Below, in pieces: positions 1 through 12,146 of a stretch of 64,000 nucleotides of DNA (position 1 is its first letter; every line of letters begins with the position of its first letter). Location of the stretch: the NCBI RefSeq assembly GCF_037325665.1, contig NC_090248.1, forward strand, positions 26,232,878-26,296,877. The letters are read 5' to 3'. Below the pieces are notes generated by a model. That model searched no databases, was not told the DNA's origin, and saw only the letters and a program-made list of their open reading frames with translations. This DNA is from Littorina saxatilis. Its lineage: Eukaryota > Mollusca > Gastropoda > Littorinimorpha > Littorinidae. Both the position numbers and the translations under genes were made by a program.

Positions 1-168
1 TCCCAGGAACTCTCATGTCAAATTTCATAAAGATCGGTCCAGTAGTTTAGTCTGAATCGCTTTACACACACACACGCACAGACAGACACACACACACACA
101 TACACCATGACCCTCGTTTCGATTCCCCCTCTATGTTAAAACATTTAGTCAAAACTTGACTAAATGTA
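1..168 (-). mobile_element. Helentron-like family 1, copy A (partial)
   Basis: This is the palindrome-bearing end of the 850 bp family described at 34907-35765; the rest lies before the window. It carries the conserved block around the internal CA repeat and ends with the inverted pair ATTTAGTCAA / TTGACTAAAT at about 142-165. It encodes nothing. Confidence 0.8.
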
Positions 169-1502
169 AAAACAGCTCTGTTAATAAACATTTTTCCCTC
201 AATTAAATATATCTATATATTAAGTTATTTTTGTTATGCATGCTTAATAAAAATCTTATGAATATTAGGTCTGGTCTTGTCATATTCAGTAAAGCTGAAA
301 ATGTGTGCACTCTTTATTAATTCATTAGTTATATTAATATATTTTATAATGAAGACATTTATCAAACAAATTAAGATAAAAACGTCTTGGGATATAATCT
401 GGAAGAATTCAAATTCACATGCAAGGCTGTGCACACGTGCCCCTACACACATGCAACACACCATCACCTTAATTAGTACAAATTTGACTAAGCTTACATG
501 TAATTCAATTACTAATTGTAAAAACCGGATGCAAGTTGGAAAGTTAAAAAACAAAAACAGCCCACTTTCACCACAGTTTTGTGTAATCATTGTACAACAC
601 CCATTACATTCAAACCATGACCCGTGTTAAGCATTCAATACAAGTTGCAATTGCATGTTTTCAAAAAATCTGCCACGTTACTGCCACTAGTATTGATTTT
701 CGGACCACCAGTGAAATGAATGCCTTTTATGCGGTTTTACTTTTAGGGGAGCTACACGTAAGCGTCTTTCACTCTGTTCCATGATCAAAAATAACTACCA
801 GACATTAATCAAAAGTTTCTCTCAGGTGTAGACGTGATACACTAACTGACTTAGTTACAAAGACCACTTTAGAGCAAGTTAGTCAAAAAAGTTACCACGC
901 TGCACGAAAGCGGGGGGCAGGAACTGAGGAAGGGTGGGAACGACGCTCCCGAATAAAAATCAGCAGGCACTCTGCACTTCATCATTAAATTCATTCAGTG
1001 TCTTATGAGAGAAAAGGCCTGTTCGACTAAACAAAAGACTCATGAAAATACCTTGCCCGCCATTGCCTTTCACAGGCCCCATTTGTTTGGAACTTGTCCG
1101 ATCGTCGACGACGACAGCTTGGAAGTCTCGCAATATCACGCTCACTGGGAGAGTGGATGCCATTCAGATTTTCTAGCAGCCGACGCTTTTCCCAGCTCTG
1201 AAATAGCAACAGTTCAGTCAGTCAACACTAAAAAAAACCCAATAATGTTGATGCACGATGAAACTGGGCATCAAAATATAACGTTCATGCCTTCAATCCA
1301 ACGATCTTCCACAAAAACTCTCAACTGCATGCACGTGTAAACAGAGTTTCTGTTTGTTTGGTTACCTTATTTTTCAGTTCTACTTCCGCTTCCGTCGGCG
1401 TCCGCATGCGCAAATCAAATTATTCGCCATGTGAATTTTGTTAAACGAACATACCTAGTCTGCAGTCAAGAAAAAGAGTAAATAAACAGCAAAAACTACA
1501 AC
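169..1502. other. Upstream region of CHCHD4, no supported gene
   Basis: AT-rich sequence to about 900 shows nothing I recognise; several open frames there overlap on both strands and look like chance. From about 900 to 1500 base composition rises and the region ends in the presumed CHCHD4 promoter and 5' UTR. On the minus strand, 1163-1049 could be a first coding exon of a divergent gene (short start MASTLPVSV, ending at a GTATTT donor), but I recognise no homologue. Confidence 0.4.
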
Positions 1503-4053
1503 ATGTCATATTGCAGAAAAGAAGGTGAGACGTTTATCTTTACTTCACAACAACTATTATCCCAATGTTATAAGTCACTCTAGCTTATACGGTGGAAAGC
1601 TCTACTCTTGAAGGTAGAAGTTGAGTGTTGAATGATGTAAGTGACCCTGAAATTGGAAGTTAGCAAAAGCTATAGATCTATACACTTCAGTTCGAGATCA
1701 GGTATGTTATCTCCAAGTTGATATGGATTTACTGGTCAACCTGAAGCCAACAGTCACATGCGTAATTAACAACCGCAAACTATATCTTTTGTTCAAAATA
1801 AGGGTGTCTAACAAGTCAGTTTCAACTTGTTAGATTCACAGGCTTTACATTTGGCTTATTATGGCAAAGACAATGGTCAATATATTTTCTTTAGAGAATG
1901 CAGTCGGTTTGTGTAACAAGGGTTCCACTGTTCCAAAAGCCGGCTAGACTGACCTACTCGTCTTGAAAACGGTACCGACCTTGATACCTTGGGAACTGTA
2001 AAACCAAGACACAGAGCTACATAGTGGCGCCAATGTCTTGGGTGAAACATTCAAACATGCATGTGTGGTGGAGCGCACGCGGGTGTGGCAATTACAAAAA
2101 AGCGAGAGGGAGAGAGTACACAAACAATAAAAAGTTTGAATACATTGAATGATGTTCTCTGTCCTCTTTATTGCATAACACTCACGCACACAATCACCAA
2201 GCATTTAAAATAAAAGTTAAAAATAGGTTCGTCAGACTAATGCTACTTTTCAATAAACATTTTCAACACTTAGTCTGAAAAAGGTGGAAACACATACTCA
2301 AAAATGTGGTGTCAGAAGTGGGGTGAGGCAAATCTCTACTTCGAAAAAGTTCTGTTGCCACAACACTATAAAGTCACTGGTGTAACGTGTGCTCTAAAAC
2401 ACGCTATTAAACACGGTAGTAAAACACTACCTAGAACTAACACGCTATGCTAAACATACACTATGCTAAAACACGGTAGTAAAACACGCTATGCCATACA
2501 TACACGGTAGTAAAACACGCTATGCTATACATACACGGTGGTAAAGCACGCTATGGTATACATGCACGGTAGTAAAACACGCTATGCTATACCTACACGG
2601 TAGTAAAACACGCTATGCTATACATACACGGTAGTAAAACACGCTATGCTATACATACACGCTATCCCACCAAGAGTCCGCTCGGCTGGGAAAACAAAAA
2701 GTAAAAGCAAAGTCAGTAATCACCGAAACGACAATTCATATCAAAGTATCATCTCACACAGTCATCATAACCGGAAACACAGTTACAATTTCAAGTTCCA
2801 GTATTACATCATGCATGTTTGGTTTTCTCAATCTTATCGTTGGCCTACTCTTCTGTTGTTAATTACACATCATTTTATTACAGCTGTCAATTTCCAGACA
2901 AAACAACAGACCATTTAGCCAAATCCAATATTGGTCCGAGAGGGGACCAACTTTCTGTGCTTGCTGAGATCTAATTCCACACATTCACATGACTAAAGAC
3001 CAATCAAATTATTGTGCCAATTCCAAAGAAGATGTACCGATAACAAAAGGTCTATTCTCACCTGGTCTACATCATCTCTGGACACGAAACACTCCCTGGT
3101 TCACAACAGCATTCAGTTCCAGGACATCCAGCCAACACACACTCCATCACTCCAATTGGTACACACCAACACACACTTTTTCACTTCACAAATGCATCAC
3201 AAATTTATGCATAGTTCATCCCAAGGCCGGCAAGGCTTGACATGTTCTTTCTCTGCCAGTCCAGGCCACAAGTGCGCGTTTGTTTCAACTTTGGCCGAGT
3301 TCATTACAACTTTTACTCATTTTAGTCGGGAAAAGGGGAAGGGGAAGAGGGTCCTATATGACGCTGCTTGATTATGCGTCGCCACCCCAAACATTCTTTT
3401 ATCAATACGATCTAAACTAATTTAACTTATTAAGAACAAAACTAAGCATTCCCCATTCAGGAATATTCAAACAAATGCATAGTCTGTGTGTTTTCATTCA
3501 AACCGAACACGCAGACGTAACCGATAAACACAAGCTGACACCCCTGTCTGTGAAATGACGAAACCCTGAAACCTACGTCATACCGACGTCATACCTACGA
3601 TAACAGCCTACGACGCAATACAGGCGCTAGAAATTATAATTCTATTGACACAGTCACACAATGTCAATACAGATTTCTCTCACTCACCACATTTGTACAG
3701 AAAGCAGTGACACATTTAACTCTGTAGATGGTCCCTCAAGTTCTTGGCATCCGATTGTTGGTGCGAGTTTCCACTCAGGCTCTGCACCAAGAGAGAGGGT
3801 ATTTCTACTCTTCAGTCTACAACACGAAGTCAGGTTGACCGGTTGCGTTAGGGCATGGCACTGCATAACTTTCACCATGTGCTCAGTTGTATTGCACAAG
3901 TGTACAAATGCGCACGTGCATGCGACGGCGTGTGTGTGTGTGTGTATGTGTGTGCGTGTAATCTGCATTCAGAGGATTTATTGCTAGTGTGAATAAATTA
4001 TTGCAACTAATAATGTTTCCAAATAACCGTCAGAAAAAAAGGTGAATACCACA

Positions 4054-4107
<54 letters not shown>

Positions 4108-7100
4108 TAACGGGACTTTACAGAGGTTCACAAGAAAGGCACACACACCAAGGCGAGGTATGCAGTCTGCTGTTGGCTTGTTTAATCAAGCGGAATGCCT
4201 TGGCCGCTGCATCCACCAAACTAGGTAACTTGAGACCTGTCGGTCACTGAAAATAGGCTCCGCCTATACCCATGGGTATTCTGGCCTGTTGGACCTCGGC
4301 CTTTAAAAGACCAGACACAGAACCGCGTCAACATTCGACACCATTTTGCGAAGGTACACTTCACTTTTGATTCATGTTATCATTCAAAGTACGCTGGGAA
4401 CGAACACAAACAACAACAAGTCGCGTAAGGCGAAAATACAATATTTAGTCAAGTAGCTGTCGAACTCACAGAATGAAACTGAACTCAATGCAACGCAGCA
4501 AGACCGTATACTCGTAGTCCACCGCTCACGGCATAGGCAGTGAAATTGACAAGAAGAGCGGGGTAGTAGTTGCGCTAAGAAGGATAGCACGCTTTTCTGT
4601 ACCTCTCTTTGTTTTAATTTTCTGAGCGTGTTTTTAATCCAAACATATCATATCTATATGTTTTTGGAATCAGGAACCGACAAGGAATAAGATGAAAGTG
4701 TTTTTAAATTGATTTGGACACTTTAATTTTGATAATAATTTTTATATATTTAATTTTCAGAGCTTGTTTTTAATCCGAATATAACATATTTATATGTTTT
4801 TGGAATCAGCAAATGATGGAGAATAAGATAAACGTAAATTTGGATCGTTTTATAAATTTTTATTTTTTTTTACAATTTTCAGATTTTTAATGACCAAAGT
4901 CATTAATTAATTTTTAAGCCACCACGCTGAAATGCAATACCGAAGTCCGGGCTTCGTCGAAGATTACTTGACCAAAATTTCAACCAATTTGGTTGAAAAA
5001 TGAGGGCGTGACAGTGCCGCCTCAACTTTCACGAAAAGCCGGATATGACGTCATCAAAGACATTTATCAAAAAAATGAAAAATACGTTCGGGGATTTCAT
5101 ACCCAGGATCTCTCATGTCTAGTTTCATGAAGATCGGTCCAGTAGTTTTCTCTGAATCGCTCTACACACACACACACACGCACAGACAGACACACATACA
5201 CCACGACCCTCGTTTCGATTCCCCCTTGACTAAATATAAAAACCACACGCACGAAACTGATGCTTCACGGCAGTTTATTGTCAGAGTTTGGAACACACTT
5301 GGAATGTGTATGGACCTAGAAACGGTTGTATACTATGTGAATGGACAACCCTCGACACTCAGAAAAAGAGATAGCTGGAGTCAATACGTCAGACTGATTT
5401 TTCATTGGCTACTTCCTAAGGACTTGTTAGGGGGCATTTCATTGGCTACAGATTTGTAACAGAGTTTTTCATTGTCGTTAATTTCAGTTAGGTAGGGGCT
5501 ACTGTTACGCCTTTTTCAAGTCGTATTTCGACTCAGAAATTCTGTAGTTACGGCATGATGTCATTTTACTGTCGTAACCCGCTCACTGCAGGCTTCTGTT
5601 ACACCTTTTCCATGACTCATGAGTCGTAGAGTCACTCGGCCAGACTTTGATTACGGCGCGGCGTGATCTTACCCGGACATTCTCCAGTTACGACATGACG
5701 CCATTTTACTGTCGTAACACGCTCACTAGAAGCTTCGGTTACACCTTTTCCACGTCGTAGAGTAAGTCGGACAGACTTTGATTACGGCGCGGCGTGATCC
5801 CACATATCACTACAGGGACATGCGGCAATTACGGCATGACGCCATTTTACTGTCGTAGCCTACTGTAACCCGTGACCATTTTGAAGGGTAGACCACTCAC
5901 CTGCACGTTATCATAATTTTTTTGTATAACGATTTGTGCAATAATCATAATGCATCCTTTGAACACTTCCATGCCAAGGGATAAAAATATCTGTATTCTA
6001 GCAAAGGAACTGCTCCTGCAAAGGGTATAGTACCTAGTAAACGCCCACCCCTAACTTTTGTGCAACATTGGTGCATAAGGGGGGGGGGGGGGGGGGAGTA
6101 TAGGGGAAGGGCTCCTAATATGCCTTATATGGACCACTTTTTGTTTCATGCTGATAACTAGCTTGTTTTTTTGCGAAGACGTTTCATTTTATGTTTGGTA
6201 GTCCTTCTGTCTTAGGTTAAGCGTTAAGCCTAATTAGAGTGAATTAGGATTGATAGACATTCAGCAAAAATTAAATTAAAAAAAAACCCACATGGTTCAT
6301 ATTAGGAGCCTGGGCACGTAATATGGACCCGTGAAGCGGCCTTCATGAATCACTGTAAAAAGCCCCCTATCCTTCAAAATAGCATGATACAAGTTAGTGT
6401 ACAAGTCAGACACATTAAAATATGCGTTAGATTTATCTGTTTCGGGTTGATGAGAGCATTATTTGAAGTACAAAGAAGCCTATCAAAAACAGAGTGAAAA
6501 TAAGTGAAATGATCAACTTCCACAAAAAAAAAGACTTTTAGTTATAATTTGTTTTAAATCTCGAGGGCTAGTTATAGGTTATTTCCAGCAAGCTTCTTAA
6601 TAAATTAATGAGAACAGCCTTTAGCTTTTATTTTCTTCGATTTGTTGAAGGTGGTCCATATTAGAAGACTCGCACTGTCGGAGAGACTTTTTTTTTTTAA
6701 ATTTAGATTTGAAATTTCGTCCTCCATTGATGCAGGCATAGTCCAACTCGCCAAACTGCAATGCTTGGTTGAAAGTCTTTCTGGGGGCTCGTTTGCGCTG
6801 CACCTGCAGGGTTCGCGACGACTGAACGTAGAGCTGGACGAACGCGTTCGTTTCAAAGTCTGAGATAACTTTTTGCAACCTGTCAAAGGATTCGAACGTA
6901 CTTCCTACTGTCAAAACTGCTTCGCTGTGAAGTCCGCTATCCATGGTAGCCACTGCGTTTCAGTTAACAGTTAACGTTAATTTCAAATGTGACCGACATT
7001 ATGTTGTAGTCTGGCTCTGAAATGCATTGACTAATTGCCGAACGGCACAGACGTCATTGCATGACAGGATTTCCCTCCCCAGAATTCCCCATGGATTTTG

Positions 7101-10035
7101 AGATTTGGAAGATGGCAAAAGATATACGCACTCGGAGTGTATACAGGCTCATCGATGAGAAAATTGATACCAAAACAAGCCTTTTAGAAGTTTTACGGCT
7201 TCTGAAGAGGCTGACACCAGTCTTCTTCAAAATGGCAAAACAACACTGCTAGGCACAACAGCTGAACCACATACATTTTTATGGGGAGAAAATGAGTTGT
7301 TTTTCCATTTGAGATCAAAAACGGGGTCACTCTTGCTTATTTTGATTTTGTGTAGTTTAGTGTCTGCAAGTTTGCTTTTGCGAATTTAATTTTGGGGGGT
7401 GTCCTAGGTTTCCGGTAAACTACAAAAGCACTAATTTATGAAAAATAAAACTCTTTATTTTATACGGTAGGGGAATGAATTACCTTTCTGGCATGTCAAA
7501 GCAGCACCGCCCTGATATGGCCCTTCGTGGTTGGCTGGGCGTTAAGCAAACAAACTTGATTAGTGCTTTTGTGAACAAGAAACAATTAACAAGTGGCTCT
7601 ATCCCATCTCCCCCCCACTTTCCCCGTCGCGATGTAACCTTCGTGGTTGAAAACGACGTTAAACACCAAATAAATAAAGAAAGCAAACAAACAAACCTTT
7701 CTGGCAATATACTTCGTTTTAATATAACTACATGTAGCCACATCACACAGATCTACAGCTAAATATATCTGTGTACTTTTTTTATGAGGGGTACTCAGCT
7801 AGTGTAGATCGAACCAGTCCCTCTGCATTTGTGCTTGCGGGAGACTGGCAGTCTCAATCCCAATTAAATTTGGCAGTTTTTGTGTGCACAGTTTTGACAT
7901 TAGAAACAAATATTAATGTTCAGGAAGACTGATTTGCACCTAAAGTTGCAGCATTATAAAGAATGCATGCAAGATTTAGCTTAGCCAAGAATCAACAACC
8001 ATTAGCTTGAGTAAGTTAGTCTGTTTGGCAGATTTATTGTAAGATCAACAGGGTATTTTAGAATCAATGGGCAAGTCGATCCTGTCAGGCTCTACTATCC
8101 ATCACACATTATGTGAATCAGTGAATGGATCTCTTGACAGATCTGAATTCAGAACATTAATCACTAAATCAATGATTTCTTATTTTAATGTGTGAAGGTT
8201 GCCAGTGACGAACCGGCCCTGAGCACAGTTATGGTCCATTGCAAACTATGAAATGGCTGAACCTTGTCCTTCAGATTTTACTCGGGTCATAGGGTACAGT
8301 ACAATGCTTGTGATGTCTGCAAGAATGCGTCATGATTAGTGCGGTACTGTTACTGTCAGTGTTTAAATGTAATGGTTTAAAGAGGGAAGGATCTAAAAAA
8401 GATTAAAGACACAGTAAGCCTCCCGTAAACCATCACAGAGCTCCCCGAGCGTCTACATACAGTACAAGCATACTTCCATTTAAACGCTCACCGAACGGGA
8501 ACATCCTGGCTGCTTTCTGTCGAGCGTGAGAAATTTTCAAAGAATTTATTTTCGTGGACTTGGCCCTTTACAACAATGACGCCTCGTTTTGGTGCTGGAC
8601 GGCTGTTATGAATATCCCGGAAATCACGCCCGGACAGTAAGCCTCCCGTAAACCATTACAGATACTGTCAGGCTTTTACACACAGTACAAACACCCTTCC
8701 ATTTGAACGCTCACCAAACGGGAACATCCTAGGTGCCCTACGTAAAGAGCGAGCAATTTTTAAAGAATTAATTTTGCAGATTGTCTCGAACACTTTTTGG
8801 ACCCATCCTGAACTCAGGTCAAAAATGAGTTACTTCCTTTAAACTGGCGATAGCTGTGGATCGATGATTATCAGAATGTTTTTGGACCGTGGTGCGTTTT
8901 TGCGCTAGACCTAACTTTTAAAATCTAAATAATAAATTGACAGCTTGTTACACAAACATTCTTTAATCATAAAAGAATTCTTTTTTCATCAAGACAGGAT
9001 CAGTGCAATTCGAAGTTGTGAAAGTTTGAAAAAAGATAAGCCCGGAAGCAGGGTCACGCAAGGGTCGTAGCAGACGACGGTTTATGCGGCATATCGCCAA
9101 CAGTCAAAAGCCATCGCTAGAGTTCTTGTGAACCACAGCCGTTTGTTTCATGCATAAAAACGTGCTATTGTAGATAAGCTCACATCGAGTCGCATTCAAA
9201 TGACTAACTGACGACTACATTGTGAAAAAGGGAAACTGGATCACACGGGTTCCCAATGGCTCAGGGGTAAGATAAACCACGCAAAAATAAATTCTTTGAA
9301 AATTGTTCGCTCTTTACGGAGGGCACCTAGGATGTTCTCAATCGGTGAGTGTTTAAATGAAAGGGTGTTTGTACTGTGTGTAAAAGCCTGACCGTATCTG
9401 TGATGGTTTACGGGAGGCTTACTGTGCCTTTAAAAATGTCATAGCGGTAAAATCGGTTCATCCCTGTGAGAATTTAATTAATAAAGTGTAACTGTAATGC
9501 TAGTTCATGCAGCTTGTACTTAAGTTGTAAATGTTAGTAATCGGACATGATTTTAATTCTGCCTGTGGTGTGTTTTCTGACAGGTAAAGATGAAATCATC
9601 TTTGCAACCAAAGAAGATCTGCAGCAGCCAAGCACAGCCATCATCAAGGTGGATGCAAATGATGAAGATGAGGAACCAGGTGAGATAAGATGGTAAAAAC
9701 TCATGAACATGATGATTACACTGACAGCGACATAAACTGAACATTTATTTTCTTCATAAGAAGCGGTGTGAGACTCTTAATAGATAGATAGATAATTTAT
9801 TGCCAAGTGTACAATACATGAATGAACATAAAAAATACACGAGGAAAGCAGCTTGCTGTGTGATAAAAACAAAAATAAATAGCATTCATACATCACTGGC
9901 GCATAGCATCATACATACATGGGTAAGACAATTTGGTATCACAGTAACTAATACATACACTATACAGACATGGTGAGAACTATGAAACTCTAAGAGCTAT
10001 CGGAACCACAATAAAAGTACGCATAAAAGATAGGA

Positions 10036-10066
<31 letters not shown>

Positions 10067-11693
10067 ACTATCAACTACTGTAAGAACTGAACATGGTAAT
10101 ATTCCTAAGAGTAAGACTCTGTTGTCTAGGAGAAGGACTGGGAAGTACTGAAAACACCTAACTACTAGTTTAGACACAAGCATGGTTTTCTTGTGCAGTC
10201 TTGGTCCCTTAGAGTGAGATGCAGAAGGATGTGCATGGGAAAGAAATGATTGGAATAGTTCCTTTACAGAACCCCTCTTAAAGCCTTCGCCCGACATCGT
10301 GGGGCCGTGTGGCCCCAGATGGGTGTTTGATTGTAAATATTTCTGGAACGATTCCACAATTTTTGAGTCACTTGAGAAAAAGTGACTCTATGTAATCGGT
10401 CAGTGTTAGTCTGTCCGGCCGGCCATCCGGCCGGCCGTCCGTAGACACCACCTTAACGTTGGACTTTTCTCGGAAACTATCAAAGCGATCGGGCTCATAT
10501 TTTGTTTAGTCGTGACCTCCAATGACCTCTACACTTTAACGATGGTTTCGTTGACCTTTGACCTTTTTCAAGGTCACAGGTCAGCGTCAAAGGAAAAATT
10601 AGACATTTTATATCTTTGACAAAGTTCATCGGATGTGATTGAAACTTTGTAGGATTATTCTTTACATCAAAGTATTTACATCTGTAGCCTTTTACGAACG
10701 TTATCAGAAAAACAAGGGAGATAACTAGCCTTTTCTGTTCGGCAACACACAACTTAACGTTGGGCTTTTCTCGGAAACTATAAAAGTGACCGGGCTCAAA
10801 TTTTATGTGAACGTGACTCATTGTGTTGTGAATAGCAATTTCTTCCTGTCCATCTGATGCCTCATATAATATTCAGAACTGCGAAAGTGACTCGATCGAG
10901 CGTTTGCTCTTCTTGTTTAATGAGCTTTTAGAAATGCCTCAACCACCTAAACATCTGTTATGTCCTAATAGATCATTACATTTCATTGAAAACTAATTAA
11001 GAAAACACTAGCTAAAGAGAAACCAAAAGTCATATATTCTGTTTAGAGTATGGGGCCGCATGGCCCCACGAAGTCTGCGGAGGGGTATGCATGCCGCTTT
11101 CCCCCTCTTTAAGAAGTATGGGGCCGCACGGCCCCACGATGTCTTCCGCGTGTAGTCAATAACGAAGTCGGGCGAAGGGTAAGATGCAAAAATCTGAGAA
11201 AATCCGCTTTCAAAAAGGAGGTAACGTGACAGGTTATGAACAGAAAATATGAGAAAGCAAGGCCATAAAGGGTGTTTTGTCTTAAATCAGGGGTCCTCTT
11301 CCCTTGATTTTTCTAGAACCAGTAAGGATTCTGCTGAACCTTAATACTGATTTCTTGCCTTTATGTCCCAACACAGGCCTGATCCTGCCCAATGGTGACA
11401 TCAACTGGAACTGTCCGTGTCTGGGTGGTATGGCCAGTGGACCATGCGGGATGCAGTTCAGAGAGGCGTTCTCCTGTTTTCACTACAGCGAAGCCGAGCC
11501 CAAGGGATCAGACTGCTACGAAAGTTTCCGACAAATGCAGGACTGTATGCAAGGCTACCCAGAGTTATACCCGTCAAAAGAAGACGAGGGGGAGGGAGAG
11601 GCAGGAAATTCCAATGAAAATCAAAGTGAAGGAGCAGCAGCAGAAGAAAAATCAACAGAACAGGATGATAAGAGTGCTATAAAATCGTCTTGA
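1503..11693 (+). CDS. CHCHD4: CHCHD4 / MIA40, mitochondrial intermembrane-space import oxidoreductase, 3 exons
   Basis: Coding exons are 1503-1524, 9584-9679 and 11377-11693 (stop included), all bounded by GT-AG, giving 144 residues against 142 in human. The protein receives cysteine-rich precursors in the mitochondrial intermembrane space, oxidises them through its CPC motif and is re-oxidised by ALR/GFER. Visible features: start MSYCRKEG encoded by the tiny first exon; block [15 protein letters not shown]; redox CPC at residues 52-54; twin CX9C motifs C63-C73 and C86-C96, which form the helical hairpin; then an acidic, low-complexity tail (about 100-144), as in vertebrates. There is no N-terminal presequence, matching the soluble animal form rather than the anchored yeast form. 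Intron 1 is 8 kb and loaded with repeats; intron 2 is 1.7 kb. The start is fixed by the human-like MSYCR beginning and the phase-1 join (G|GT = Gly8). The CPC and both CX9C motifs are intact. No clear AATAAA was seen just downstream. Confidence 0.96.
2398..2662. repeat. 31 bp tandem satellite in CHCHD4 intron 1
   Basis: About eight diverged copies of a 31 bp unit containing ACACGGTAGTAAAACACGC. Period measured directly from successive ACACGG positions (2595, 2626). The first copies are more degenerate. Confidence 0.85.
4058..4105. repeat. (CA)n microsatellite
   Basis: Uninterrupted CA dinucleotide run inside CHCHD4 intron 1. Confidence 0.95.
4415..5239 (-). mobile_element. Helentron-like family 1, copy B
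   Basis: Starts at AACAAGTCGCGTAAGGCG and runs to the distal end, where the terminal palindrome is shortened to one arm (TTGACTAAATAT). Otherwise collinear with the copies at 34907 and 37572. Non-coding. Confidence 0.85.
5514..5870. repeat. Degenerate tandem repeat, period about 140 bp
   Basis: Blocks beginning GTTACACCTTTTCC recur near 5599 and 5739 with a diverged earlier unit near 5514; each holds a TTACGGC...TTTTACTGTCGTA segment. Confidence 0.6.
6621..6953 (-). pseudogene. FAR1/ZSWIM3-like N-terminal domain fragment, 110 codons
   Basis: An open frame antisense to CHCHD4 intron 1. After a short start it reads like the N-terminal FAR1-type DNA-binding segment found in ZSWIM1/ZSWIM3-like and MULE-derived proteins: [18 protein letters not shown], then [13 protein letters not shown], a basic RKRAPRK stretch, and [20 protein letters not shown]. 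In the family a conserved Cys/His-rich segment, a transposase-like core and a SWIM domain would follow; none is visible, and after the lysine run the reading frame enters repeat sequence (CTAATATGGACCAC, also near 6115 and 6300). Probably a fragment left by a MULE-type DNA transposon or an exon of a retained copy. The family link rests on pattern memory only. Confidence 0.4.
7510..7705 (+). mobile_element. Two joined SINE tails
   Basis: 7510-7553 ends like the SINE family seen at 42272 (GGCTGGGCGTTAAGCAAAC). 7554-7705 is the 3' part of the SINE seen in full at 16585, including AACGACGTTAAACACCAAAT and an AAAG-rich tail. The second is 5'-truncated. Confidence 0.75.
8407..9429. mobile_element. 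TTAA-flanked inverted-repeat element (piggyBac-type MITE), 1.02 kb
   Basis: TTAA at 8403-8406 and 9430-9433 flank termini AGACACAGTAAGCCTCCCG and its inverse ending CTTACTGTGCCT. The inverted similarity runs about 150 bp inward on each side (8407-8570 against 9285-9429). A third, direct copy of the same terminal block lies at 8631-8800. No transposase frame. The TTAA target duplication suggests cross-mobilisation by a piggyBac transposase; this is inference. Confidence 0.75.
9778..10350 (-). mobile_element. Possible LINE 3' end with (TAGA)n tail
   Basis: Read on the minus strand the segment ends in a motif like ACTTGGCAATAAATTATC followed by a TATC repeat, a common 3' terminus of CR1/Jockey-like LINEs. 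A 30-base C run (10037-10066) interrupts it. No reverse transcriptase domain is visible. Confidence 0.4.
10365..10917 (+). mobile_element. Helentron-like family 3, copy 1
   Basis: Left end is a palindrome with arms GAGTCAC / GTGACTC. The right end is a hairpin GAGCGTTTGCTC followed by TTCTTGTT. The palindrome arm recurs inverted just inside the right end (GTGACTCGATCGAG). An antisense frame of 108 codons (10821-10495) is open, and the same protein is encoded in the copy at 55564, but its sequence is that of the repeat and resembles no known domain. Confidence 0.8.
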
Positions 11694-11963
11694 CAAGACA
11701 GGTTTTAGTGCTGTGTGAACTATGGAATGTTTGATGTCATGTATCCATATTTTCCAGTTTAATTGAAAAACAATCAAAGGTTACTACATAGCCTGAATGA
11801 ATGTTTTACTTATTTGGAAGTAGAGTTATTCTGAACTTCAATGTAAGATTGAGTTATTGCCACCAGTAGATGTGAGTTTGTGTGTGCGCGTGTTTGTGTG
11901 TGGTCATGCTGTGATTTTTTTTACCCCACCAAACAGATGTGAAGTGGTGGGGTGCTCAGATCA

Positions 11964-12146
11964 GGAAGCATTCACATAGAGATGCCAAGTCAGGGGTTGC
12001 AGTAACGTGACTTTAATTTAACATGTACCAGAAGGCAGTGTCTGATGACACATAAAAAGAAAAGAAAACATAATATAAACTGTACATGACATAACAAAAG
12101 TAAACGCACCATTCATACCAATGTATCCTAACCATATAAACATTAA
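11964..12146 (+). repeat. Dispersed repeat, copy 1 of 2
   Basis: Collinear with 21318-21500 in UROC1 intron 4, including GTAACGTGACTTT and ACGCACCATTCA blocks. Family unknown. Confidence 0.8.

Noticed and set aside
234-630. Overlapping open frames of about 118 codons on both strands
   Set aside because: AT-rich sequence, no domain, no codon bias, no splice context; best explained as chance.
7061-7252. 63-codon frame in CHCHD4 intron 1
   Set aside because: No similarity recognised and no splice sites that would join it to CHCHD4 in phase.
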